Shown here piece after piece: positions 7,454 to 12,578 of a DNA stretch of 12,578 bases. The translations under genes and the position numbers were made by a program. Position 1 is the stretch's first letter, and each line of letters starts with the position of its first letter. The notes beneath the pieces are model-generated. The model did no database searches. It was given only the letters and a program-made list of their open reading frames with translations, and was not told where the DNA came from. Origin of the DNA: an uncultured Lachnospiraceae bacterium (GTDB lineage Bacteria; Bacillota; Clostridia; Lachnospirales; Lachnospiraceae); NCBI GenBank assembly GCA_947178465.1, contig CAMWYL010000052.1:1-12578 (forward strand), read 5' to 3'.

Positions 7454-7981
7454 TCAGTTTGTACCCTGATGACATCCATAGTATTTCCCGCGGATGTCAA
7501 ACAAAAGCCGGATAAGATTCGGATAATAGGGGATAAATTCCCCGCTTTCTATCATGGAGAGAATTTCCTCCATGGATGCCCAGCGGGCGTCCTGCACCTC
7601 CTCATATTGAAGCTTGAGCTCACTCAGCTCCAAATTTCGCTCAATCAGATAAATATCGTCAAAGCCGTGCTCAAAGTTCATGCACAGGTGCGGACGGACG
7701 CCCTGCAGACTGATGTGAAGTCCCAGCTCCTCCGCCAGCTCACGCTCCGCCGCGCTTTGGCTGTTATCTCCCTGAACTGCGCTGCCGCCGACAGTCACGT
7801 CCCACATATTGGACCAGCCTTCCTTGAAGGGCTGCCGCTGCTGAATCAGCATCTCACCCTTATCGTTGAAAATGCAGATATGCACAACCAGGTGATATGC
7901 GCCCTCCTCGTAGCTGCCCCCTCTGACCATGGTTTTGCCGGTTTTTTCCCGGTTGATATCATATACGTCCCATAACTCCAT
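7454..7981 (-). CDS. NUDIX hydrolase, isopentenyl-diphosphate isomerase-like subgroup
   Basis: Hydrolase of 175 residues that probably cleaves a nucleoside diphosphate derivative or similar compound in the cytosol. The start MELWDVYD, followed by HLVVHICIFNDKGEMLIQQRQ and WDVTVGGSA, is typical of the YfcD/IDI-like NUDIX proteins of Firmicutes. The NUDIX box is present as GSAVQGD plus seven residues then RELAEELGL; its first Glu is replaced by Asp, while the metal-binding REL-EE core is intact. AAAGGAG stands 13 bases before the ATG, a long spacing. It is likely cotranscribed with the downstream phosphatase. The precise substrate is unknown. Confidence 0.85.
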   Translation of the reverse strand: MELWDVYDINREKTGKTMVRGGSYEEGAYHLVVHICIFNDKGEMLIQQRQPFKEGWSNMWDVTVGGSAVQGDNSQSAAERELAEELGLHISLQGVRPHLCMNFEHGFDDIYLIERNLELSELKLQYEEVQDARWASMEEILSMIESGEFIPYYPNLIRLLFDIRGKYYGCHQGTN

Positions 7982-8007
7982 CTTTATTTTCAGGCTCCTT
8001 TCTCAGT

Positions 8008-8039
8008 CCGCAAATCGTTTCGCTGGCACAAACTTGCGG
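8008..8039 (-). other. Stem-loop in the NUDIX gene leader
   Basis: CCGCAA (8008-8013) pairs with TTGCGG (8034-8039), with GTTT and AAAC pairing just inside and a small bulge. It lies 26 bases upstream of the NUDIX start, before its ribosome site. No known riboswitch is recognised. Confidence 0.3.
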
Positions 8040-8094
8040 TTAAAATTTCGGATTTTCACAATAATATCATTTCCGTGCATGTTCCTTGCGCAGA

Positions 8095-8134
8095 ACGCGT
8101 TTGTGGCAAATGTGCAAAGACACAAATCCCGCGT
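8095..8134. other. Inverted repeat in the divergent spacer
   Basis: ACGCGTTTGTG (8095-8105) pairs with CACAAA (8121-8126) and CGCGT (8130-8134), leaving a three-base bulge. This is one of several hairpins in the 563-base spacer 7982-8544, which holds no normal-sized gene. Confidence 0.35.
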
Positions 8135-8147
8135 GTAAAAATTCATG

Positions 8148-8224
8148 TTTTACATTAACATCCATGATTCCGCTCTGCGGAATCTCAAATCGGTATGAAG
8201 TTTTAGAAGTTCTTTCCACACTAT
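8148..8224 (-). repeat. Diverged copy of the hairpin repeat element
   Basis: The plus strand shows TTTTACATTAACATCCATG (8148-8166), matching the TTTCACACTAACCCCCATG start of the copies near 109. It is followed by the hairpin GATTCCGC/GCGGAATC (8166-8173 with 8177-8184) and TCAAATC. Its right end 8203-8224 is identical to 223-244. The hairpin sequence differs completely from the other copies while its position is kept, as expected for a structure under pairing constraint. Confidence 0.65.
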
Positions 8225-8291
8225 ACTACCATATTCTGCGGCATTTGAAAAGAACTCTTCCCTGTAAACCGGAACGTTGGGAAAACGCATC

Positions 8292-8320
8292 TTGTCCCGC
8301 TTCTTGTTTTATGGTATGCT
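8292..8320 (+). promoter_or_regulatory. Likely promoter for the rRNA methyltransferase leader
   Basis: TTGTCC (8292-8297), a 17-base gap, then TATGCT (8315-8320): a plausible housekeeping sigma promoter with four of six matches in each box. Transcription from about 8327 would give a leader of about 218 bases before the methyltransferase start at 8545. Confidence 0.4.
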
Positions 8321-8339
8321 GACTTCAGTTGGAGAAAAT

Positions 8340-8408
8340 ATGTATGCATGCAAATATGTTTGCATGCAAAAGCGGGCGTGTGAGAGTCAGTATGAGAAGA
8401 ACTTCTGA
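8340..8408 (+). CDS. Possible 22-codon leader peptide
   Basis: A small frame of 22 codons begins at an ATG placed 5 bases after GGAG (8331-8334) and about 13 bases after the predicted transcription start. The peptide begins MYACKYVC and contains three Cys among many Lys, Arg and Glu residues. It overlaps a 10-base inverted repeat and ends upstream of the RNA-like module at 8423-8474. I do not recognise it. A chance frame is possible; the ribosome site and position are the only support. Confidence 0.25.
   Translation: MYACKYVCMQKRACESQYEKNF
8345..8368. promoter_or_regulatory. TGCATGCAAA dyad, possible operator or hairpin
   Basis: TGCATGCAAA (8345-8354) and TTTGCATGCA (8359-8368) are exact reverse complements around a four-base centre. 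Lying about 20 bases downstream of the predicted transcription start, it could be a repressor site or an early transcript hairpin. No regulator is encoded nearby to pair it with. Confidence 0.4.
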
Positions 8409-8422
8409 CACTTGCAGCAAGG

Positions 8423-8474
8423 GCCGCTTCACAGCACAAATCCGGTGCGGGAAACGTTTTCATCAGCGTTTCTC
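8423..8474 (+). promoter_or_regulatory. Leader RNA module shared with guaA
   Basis: A stretch of about 50 bases closely matches 11409-11462 upstream of guaA. Shared parts are a small GCCG hairpin, then CACAAATCCGGTGC, then a stem GGGAAACG (8449-8456) with CGTTTCTC (8467-8474). Differences in the stem keep pairing by G-C, A-T or G-T combinations in both copies. It ends about 70 bases before the methyltransferase start. Confidence 0.55.
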
Positions 8475-8544
8475 TAAGTCTCCGCATTGATATGAGATTA
8501 CGCAGAGCGGAATTATTGAGGTAAACGTGAAGGGAGAATGACAT

Positions 8545-9687
8545 ATGTGTCAGGAAAATTGTCCGTATGAGAAGCGCTGCGGCGCATGTCGGATAGGGCA
8601 GGGAACCTATGAGGAGGGACTTGCCGAAAAGCAGCGTCGGGTGCAGAAAGGTATCGGGAAGTATTGCAGGGTGAATAAAATTCAGGGAATGTATTATCCG
8701 TTCCATTACCGCAATAAGGTGCATGCTGTGTTCGGCAGAATGAAAAATGCGGCTGTCGCAGGAACCTATGCGGAGGGAACGCATGAGCTTGTTCCGATAA
8801 AAGATTGTCTGATTGAGGACGCGCAGGCGTCGGCAATCGTTCAGACGGTAACAGAGCTGATAAACAGCTTTAAGATATGGGTTTATAATGAGGATACGGG
8901 GCGCGGTATTATGCGCCATATATTGATAAGAAAGGGAATGTCCACGAAGCAGATCATGGTGGTTCTGGTGACTGCGTGCGTGGAATTTCCGCATAAAAAC
9001 AATTTTGTGTCGCAGCTTCGGTCGCGGCACCCGGAGATTACAACAATCGTCCAGAACGTCAACGACCAGCAGACGACAATGGTGCTGGGAGAACGGAATA
9101 AAACGCTGTATGGGGCAGGCTATATTGAGGATGTTTTGTGCGGGCTGCGGTTTCGAATATCGCCGAATTCCTTTTATCAGGTAAATGCGGCACAGACGCA
9201 GGCCTTGTACAAGAAGGCAATACAGGCGGCAGCGCTGACAGGCAGTGAGACGGTTATCGACACGTACTGTGGTATCGGCACAATCGGTATGGCAATGGCC
9301 TCGAAGGCGGGGCAGGTGATCGGTGTGGAGTTGAATAAGCAGGCAGTGAGGGACGCGAAGGAAAACGCAAAGCGCAACAATATAGGAAATATTCATTTCA
9401 TAGCCGCGGATGCCACGGAATATATGACAGAAATGTCAGAAAACAGTATGCGTGCAGATGTGATAGTGCTTGACCCGCCAAGACGCGGGAGCACGGAGGA
9501 ATTTGTCCATGCGGCTGCGGCGGTTGCCCCCTCCCGCATTGTCTACGTGTCCTGCAATCCCGAGACGTTGGAACGCGATTTGGAGTGGTTCAAGAAGGCC
9601 GGATATAAGGCGAAGGAGGCGTGGCCCGTTGATATGTTTCCCTTTACGGACGCTGTTGAGGTCGTGACGGTGCTGTACCGGTCGTAA
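8545..9687 (+). CDS. rlmD: 23S rRNA (uracil-C5)-methyltransferase, RlmD/RumA family
   Basis: SAM-dependent enzyme of 380 residues that makes 5-methyluridine in 23S rRNA. The start at 8545 follows AGGGAG by 8 bases. An N-terminal Cys cluster (CPYEKRCGAC) fits the iron-sulfur site of RumA. The SAM loop VIDTYCGIGTIG begins near residue 237, DPPRRG at 310, and the catalytic Cys is residue 337 in VSCNPETLERDL. At 380 residues it is shorter than the roughly 430-460 of the classical protein because the N-terminal TRAM domain is missing; such short forms are known in Clostridia. Whether it modifies U1939, U747 or both (as RlmCD does) cannot be decided here. It stands alone, divergent from the NUDIX pair. 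Confidence 0.85.
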   Translation: MCQENCPYEKRCGACRIGQGTYEEGLAEKQRRVQKGIGKYCRVNKIQGMYYPFHYRNKVHAVFGRMKNAAVAGTYAEGTHELVPIKDCLIEDAQASAIVQTVTELINSFKIWVYNEDTGRGIMRHILIRKGMSTKQIMVVLVTACVEFPHKNNFVSQLRSRHPEITTIVQNVNDQQTTMVLGERNKTLYGAGYIEDVLCGLRFRISPNSFYQVNAAQTQALYKKAIQAAALTGSETVIDTYCGIGTIGMAMASKAGQVIGVELNKQAVRDAKENAKRNNIGNIHFIAADATEYMTEMSENSMRADVIVLDPPRRGSTEEFVHAAAAVAPSRIVYVSCNPETLERDLEWFKKAGYKAKEAWPVDMFPFTDAVEVVTVLYRS

Positions 9688-9692
9688 AAAGG

Positions 9693-9748
9693 GTGTAAAG
9701 ATTTTCTAAGCTGTCGAAGTACGCCGGCTAAGAAAATCTAAGTTACAC
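9693..9748 (+). terminator. Long hairpin just after the methyltransferase
   Basis: GTGTAA plus AGATTTTCT (9693-9707) pairs with AGAAAATCT (9731-9739) and TTACAC (9743-9748), with AGC/GCT pairing inside after one A-A mismatch (9708/9730) and a three-base bulge. It begins 5 bases after the stop codon and probably ends or stabilises the transcript, though a T tract is absent. Its flanks (GTGTAA and TTACAC) correspond to the GTGTGGAA/TTCCACAC flanks of the inverted repeat at 186-242. Confidence 0.5.
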
Positions 9749-9757
9749 ACTGTATTG

Positions 9758-9904
9758 TTTGTGCCGACTGTGTCGGCATGGGGGATTAGTGTGAAAAATA
9801 AATCTAAGGCAGTAAAAAAACACTGCCTAAGATATATTAAATTTCACACAGGAAAAACGCAAAAGACAGCGTTTTTCATTTCTGTTTGAGCCGCCGAAGG
9901 CGGC
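9758..9904 (+). repeat. Second hairpin repeat array
   Basis: Two copies of the same element as near 47-150, now in plus orientation: hairpin GCCGAC/GTCGGC (9763-9768 with 9772-9777) followed by ATGGGGGATTAGTGTGAAA, and hairpin GCCGCC/GGCGGC (9890-9895 with 9899-9904) followed by ATGGGGGATAATATGAAA. Between them lie two more stems, 9802-9813 with 9822-9833 (one A-A mismatch) and GAAAAACGC/GCGTTTTTC (9852-9860 with 9869-9877). The whole 234-base spacer 9688-9921 is made of such structures and has no normal gene. Confidence 0.75.
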
Positions 9905-9921
9905 ATGGGGGATAATATGAA

Positions 9922-10518
9922 ATGGGAATAGATGCAATTTCAAACCGAAGGAGCATACGGCGGTATAAACAGACAGAAATTCCGACAGCTGTGATTAATG
10001 AAATCCTTGAGGCGGGGCGACTTGCTCCGTCAGGGAAAAACCGACAGCCGTGGCGTTTTCTGGTGTATGGCAACGAGCCGAAGCGCCGGCTTTTGGAAAA
10101 AATGGAAGCCGGTATCAAAAGAGAGTCCGAAGGAGAGGCATTGCTTCCGGAGTCGGTGCATGGTCTTCCGGATGCAAGAAATACGCTGCGCATTATGCGG
10201 GAGGCACCGGTACTGATTATGGTGGTCAACCCGTGCGGGAAGTCGCCCTTTGAGGCGATTACGGCGGATGAACGTGTTACGGAAATCGTAGATTCGCTTT
10301 CCATCGGGGCCGCAATCGAAAATATGCTTCTTGCGGCGGAAACGTTGGGAATTGGCACGCTTTGGATAGCGAATACATGCTTTGCTTATCCGGAGCTGGT
10401 AAACGAAATGCAGACAAACGGACAGTTGGTCGGTGCGGTTACACTTGGGTATGCGGATGAGGCGCCTGCACAGCGGCCGAGAAAGCCGTTGGAGGAGCTG
10501 GTGGAATATCGGATCTGA
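9922..10518 (+). CDS. Nitroreductase family protein
   Basis: FMN-dependent oxidoreductase of 198 residues, cytosolic, which would reduce nitro groups or other electron acceptors with NAD(P)H. The N-terminal ISNRRSIRRYKQTEIP and SGKNRQPWRFLV are the usual FMN-binding opening of the family, and GAAIENMLLAAETLGIGTLWI and the C-terminal GYADEAP-RPRKPLEELV complete it. The ribosome site is the GGGGG (9907-9911) that belongs to the hairpin repeat directly upstream, 10 bases before the ATG. The natural substrate is unknown. No partner gene is adjacent in the same function. Confidence 0.88.
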   Translation: MGIDAISNRRSIRRYKQTEIPTAVINEILEAGRLAPSGKNRQPWRFLVYGNEPKRRLLEKMEAGIKRESEGEALLPESVHGLPDARNTLRIMREAPVLIMVVNPCGKSPFEAITADERVTEIVDSLSIGAAIENMLLAAETLGIGTLWIANTCFAYPELVNEMQTNGQLVGAVTLGYADEAPAQRPRKPLEELVEYRI

Positions 10519-10641
10519 CTTTTTATTGTTGCGGGCAATGGGCCAAGCGGATATACCCGGCAAAGAATGTTGTTGCGTTTGGCAAATACTGCAGGGTGCC
10601 GGCTATGGGAAAAGGGTTGCGCCATGGAGGACCTTGGATTC

Positions 10642-10670
10642 TTGGGGGATTGCTGAATAATCCGTATAAT
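10642..10670 (+). promoter_or_regulatory. Promoter for the unknown gene
   Basis: TTGGGG (10642-10647), 17 bases, then a consensus TATAAT (10665-10670). The start of transcription would fall near 10677, so the RNA would begin with the hairpin at 10679-10698. Confidence 0.5.
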
Positions 10671-10678
10671 GATGATAT

Positions 10679-10704
10679 ATGCCGCCAAAAGGCGGCATGG
10701 GAGG
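10679..10704 (+). promoter_or_regulatory. Hairpin plus ribosome site before the unknown gene
   Basis: ATGCCGCC (10679-10686) pairs perfectly with GGCGGCAT (10691-10698) around an AAAA loop, and GGGAGG (10699-10704) follows as ribosome site. The distance from the GGCGGC arm to the start codon is 17 bases, exactly as in front of the nitroreductase gene (arm end 9904, start 9922). Confidence 0.6.
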
Positions 10705-10713
10705 TATGGCGGA

Positions 10714-11196
10714 ATGGGGACAATGCGGGATCGGTATGTGGACGCTACAGTGGAAAAGCTTATTATTTATTTTATGAAGACCATTTTGCGGTTGCAGGAG
10801 AGTGGAATTGAGCGGCTGCCGCTTGAAAATAAGTTCTCTGAGCCGATAAAGGGCTTTCTGGATTTGGCAATGGAGCTGATGATTGGCGGGGAGCCGGAGG
10901 AGACGGCGGAATTGGCGTTGAAGTCGGAGTATGATTTTATTTTGAAAAATTTTGACTGCGACGTGCGGACAATTTTGTGCCTGAATATCATACAAAAATT
11001 ATCCTGTCATATTCACTATGACAAGGATTATTACGGATACATTCTGTCAATCGGGAATTTGTGGGGAAACAGCGTTTTCGTGTATGCGTCGCAGACCTTC
11101 TATATAAATATGCCGGAAGAATGTAAAGAGAAATATTCCATCAATGACCTGATAAAGTATATACCGAAGGAATTATTACGTCCGGATGATTATTAG
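10714..11196 (+). CDS. Protein of unknown function
   Basis: A 160-residue protein that I do not recognise. The start at 10714 is chosen over an in-frame ATG at 10669 because GGGAGG (10699-10704) lies 9 bases before it and because 10669 lies inside the promoter and hairpin. The protein has no signal peptide. It reads as mixed helical, with an amphipathic first helix (VEKLIIYFMKTILRLQ), an acidic stretch (GGEPEETAELALKSEYDF), a Cys-containing helix and a polar C-terminus (LIKYIPKELLRPDDY). It has its own promoter and stands alone between nitroreductase and guaA. It could be soluble or membrane-associated; no motif decides. Confidence 0.7.
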   Translation: MGTMRDRYVDATVEKLIIYFMKTILRLQESGIERLPLENKFSEPIKGFLDLAMELMIGGEPEETAELALKSEYDFILKNFDCDVRTILCLNIIQKLSCHIHYDKDYYGYILSIGNLWGNSVFVYASQTFYINMPEECKEKYSINDLIKYIPKELLRPDDY

Positions 11197-11273
11197 GGCT
11201 GTAGGAATATGACTGATGCAGTGGGGAAAAGATCGAGCTGCCGCAGACGCATATAGAGCCCGGAAAGAAAGAG

Positions 11274-11302
11274 TTGTATTCGTTTTATTTGTATACTATA
11301 AT
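11274..11302 (+). promoter_or_regulatory. guaA promoter
   Basis: TTGTAT (11274-11279), 17 bases, then a perfect TATAAT (11297-11302). Transcription from about 11309 gives a leader of about 200 bases before guaA. The spacer 11197-11510 (314 bases) holds this promoter and the leader and no other gene that I can support. Confidence 0.75.
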
Positions 11303-11384
11303 CAAAATTAAGTCGAGAGAAGACGGTATTCTGCTTCAAGGAAGCGCTGATGAAATCATCCCTTTCTTAAAGCCTCCGGGAGAC

Positions 11385-11461
11385 GCACACGGATTTGCAG
11401 AGGAATATGCCGTTTCGCGGCGCAAATCCGGTGCAGGAAACGCTTTAAAATCAGTGTTTCC
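11385..11461 (+). promoter_or_regulatory. Structured guaA leader
   Basis: GCAC, one bulged A, then CGGATTTGC (11385-11398) pairs with GCAAATCCGGTGC (11422-11434) over 13 pairs. The loop holds GCCG/CGGC (11409-11412 with 11418-11421). A third stem GGAAACGC/GTGTTTCC (11436-11443 with 11454-11461) follows. There is no T tract and no purine riboswitch consensus, so this is not the known guanine-sensing leader. Its second half is shared with 8423-8474. Confidence 0.55.
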
Positions 11462-11510
11462 CGAAATAATCGCGAAGGGTTGCTTAAGGAAAACGATAGG
11501 AGGAGACACA

Positions 11511-12578
11511 ATGAATATGGATAAAGATCAATCCATGGACAAAGATCAATCCATGGAGAAGGTAATTGTCATTGATTTTGGCGGTCAGTATAATCAGCTT
11601 GTGGCAAGACGCGTCAGGGAATGCAATGTGTACTGTGAAATTTATTCTTACAAAACGGACATTGAGCAGATTAAAGCCATGAACCCCAAGGGCATTATTT
11701 TGACGGGGGGACCGAACAGCTGTTATGAGCAGGGCGCTCCTACCTGTACACGAGAACTGTTCGAGCTGGGGATTCCGGTGCTTGGTCTTTGCTATGGCGC
11801 GCAGTTGATGATGCTTGTGCTTGGCGGTAAGGTAGAAAAGGCGCCCGTGCGCGAGTATGGGAAAACAGAGGTAAAGACGGACAATACTTCGGAGCTGTTT
11901 CAGGATGTTTCCGAGACTACGATCTGTTGGATGAGCCATTTTGACTATATTTCACAGATTGCTCCGGACTTCAGGATTATTGCCCATACAGCCGACTGTC
12001 CTGTGGCCGCGGCGGAGAACCGTGAGAAAAACCTGTACGCGATTCAGTTTCATCCGGAGGTGCTCCATACGCAGGAGGGCACAAAGATGCTGTATAATTT
12101 TGTGCGGGGAATTTGCGGCTGCAGCGGAAGCTGGCGGATGGATTCGTTTGTGGAAACTTCCATTCAGGAAATTCGGGAAAAGGTCGGAAGCGGCAAGGTA
12201 TTATGTGCGCTGTCAGGCGGGGTGGACTCCTCGGTGGCGGCGGTTATGCTGGCAAAGGCAATAGGCAGTCAGCTTACCTGCGTGTTTGTTGACCACGGAC
12301 TCCTTCGCAAGAACGAGGGTGACGAGGTGGAGGAGGTATTCGGGCCGAAGGGACCGTATGAATTGAACTTTATCCGCGTCAATGCACAGGAACGCTTCTA
12401 CGGGAAGCTCGCGGGCGTGACGGAGCCGGAGGAAAAGCGCAAAATCATCGGGGAGGAATTTATTCGCGTATTTGAGGAGGAAGCAAAGAAAATCGGTGCG
12501 GTCGATTTCCTGGTGCAGGGGACGATTTATCCGGATGTGGTGGAGAGCGGTCTCGGCGGCGAGAGTGCGGTCATTAAA
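11511..12578 (+). CDS. guaA: GMP synthase (glutamine-hydrolysing), 3' end missing
   Basis: Converts XMP to GMP using glutamine and ATP in purine synthesis. The frame is open to the window edge, giving 356 of an expected 510-530 residues. AGGAGGAG (11498-11505) lies 5 bases before the ATG at 11511. The class I glutamine amidotransferase domain shows GLCYGAQ with nucleophile Cys94 and the His181/Glu183 pair in FHPE. The ATP pyrophosphatase loop SGGVDSS is at residues 235-241, and the sequence continues into the XMP-binding part. The first 14 residues are an extra stretch made by a tandem repeat; the usual N-terminus starts at MEKVIVIDFGGQYNQL, whose Met codon is at 11553. Confidence 0.97.
   Translation, partial: MNMDKDQSMDKDQSMEKVIVIDFGGQYNQLVARRVRECNVYCEIYSYKTDIEQIKAMNPKGIILTGGPNSCYEQGAPTCTRELFELGIPVLGLCYGAQLMMLVLGGKVEKAPVREYGKTEVKTDNTSELFQDVSETTICWMSHFDYISQIAPDFRIIAHTADCPVAAAENREKNLYAIQFHPEVLHTQEGTKMLYNFVRGICGCSGSWRMDSFVETSIQEIREKVGSGKVLCALSGGVDSSVAAVMLAKAIGSQLTCVFVDHGLLRKNEGDEVEEVFGPKGPYELNFIRVNAQERFYGKLAGVTEPEEKRKIIGEEFIRVFEEEAKKIGAVDFLVQGTIYPDVVESGLGGESAVIK
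11517..11552 (+). repeat. 18-base tandem duplication at the guaA N-terminus
   Basis: Two units, ATGGATAAAGATCAATCC (11517-11534) and ATGGACAAAGATCAATCC (11535-11552), differ at one base and encode MDKDQS twice; ATGGAG then opens the conserved protein. Each unit starts with ATG, so the gene has in-frame Met codons at 11511, 11517, 11535 and 11553. Only the first has a well-spaced ribosome site. Confidence 0.9.

Noticed and set aside
6914..7975. Plus-strand frame of 353 codons opposite the phosphatase and NUDIX genes
   Set aside because: It lies antisense to two genes with clear family motifs, has no ribosome site, and its sequence resembles no protein family; it results from codon bias.
8221..9396. 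Minus-strand frame of 391 codons opposite the rRNA methyltransferase
   Set aside because: It is antisense to a gene with intact SAM and catalytic motifs, is rich in His, Cys and Arg as shadow frames are, and lacks start signals.
11309..11510. Guanine riboswitch before guaA
   Set aside because: I could not find the conserved purine riboswitch junction or loop-loop sequences, and there is no terminator hairpin.

Overview
The window looks like chromosome of a low-to-mid GC, Gram-positive Clostridia, most likely a Lachnospiraceae gut anaerobe. This is inferred from strong AGGAGG-type ribosome sites, a Gram-positive lipobox, a sugar-type ABC importer without its own ATPase, and short interspersed hairpin repeats between genes. 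No database search was possible.

Layout. (1) 1-383: no protein gene; an array of hairpin repeats read best on the minus strand, with an extended -10 box pointing into it, then a long hairpin. (2) 384-6611, plus strand: one apparent operon of a large lipoprotein (Asp-box/propeller-like N-terminal half joined to a solute-binding domain), two MalF/MalG-type permeases, and a HlyD-like membrane adaptor with an acidic repeat linker. (3) 6668-7981, minus strand: a histidine phosphatase and a NUDIX hydrolase, convergent with the transporter operon across a strong hairpin. (4) 7982-8544: a 563-base divergent spacer with repeats, a promoter, a possible 22-codon leader ORF and an RNA-like module. (5) 8545-9687: a 23S rRNA uracil-C5 methyltransferase of the RlmD type. 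(6) 9688-9921: a second hairpin array. (7) 9922-10518: nitroreductase; 10714-11196: unknown protein. (8) 11511 to the end: guaA (GMP synthase), cut by the window edge, behind a structured leader of about 200 bases.

Two themes go beyond ordinary gene content. First, one family of hairpin repeats (core: hairpin followed by ATGGGGG, flanked by GTGTGAAA) occurs at least six times in both orientations. Two copies lie at exactly the same 17-base distance from the start codons of consecutive genes and supply their ribosome sites. A related module sits in the leaders of both the rRNA methyltransferase and guaA with compensating base changes in its stem. Second, tandem repeats with periods of 18 or 36 bases (multiples of three) recur at gene ends and inside genes: after both permeases, in the adaptor linker and at the guaA N-terminus, with a smaller 15-base case at the phosphatase stop codon.

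Functionally, the transporter operon probably imports a sugar or oligosaccharide using a shared MsmX-like ATPase encoded elsewhere. What the HlyD-like adaptor does in that operon is not clear. The remaining genes are housekeeping or stress-type functions without an obvious common pathway.
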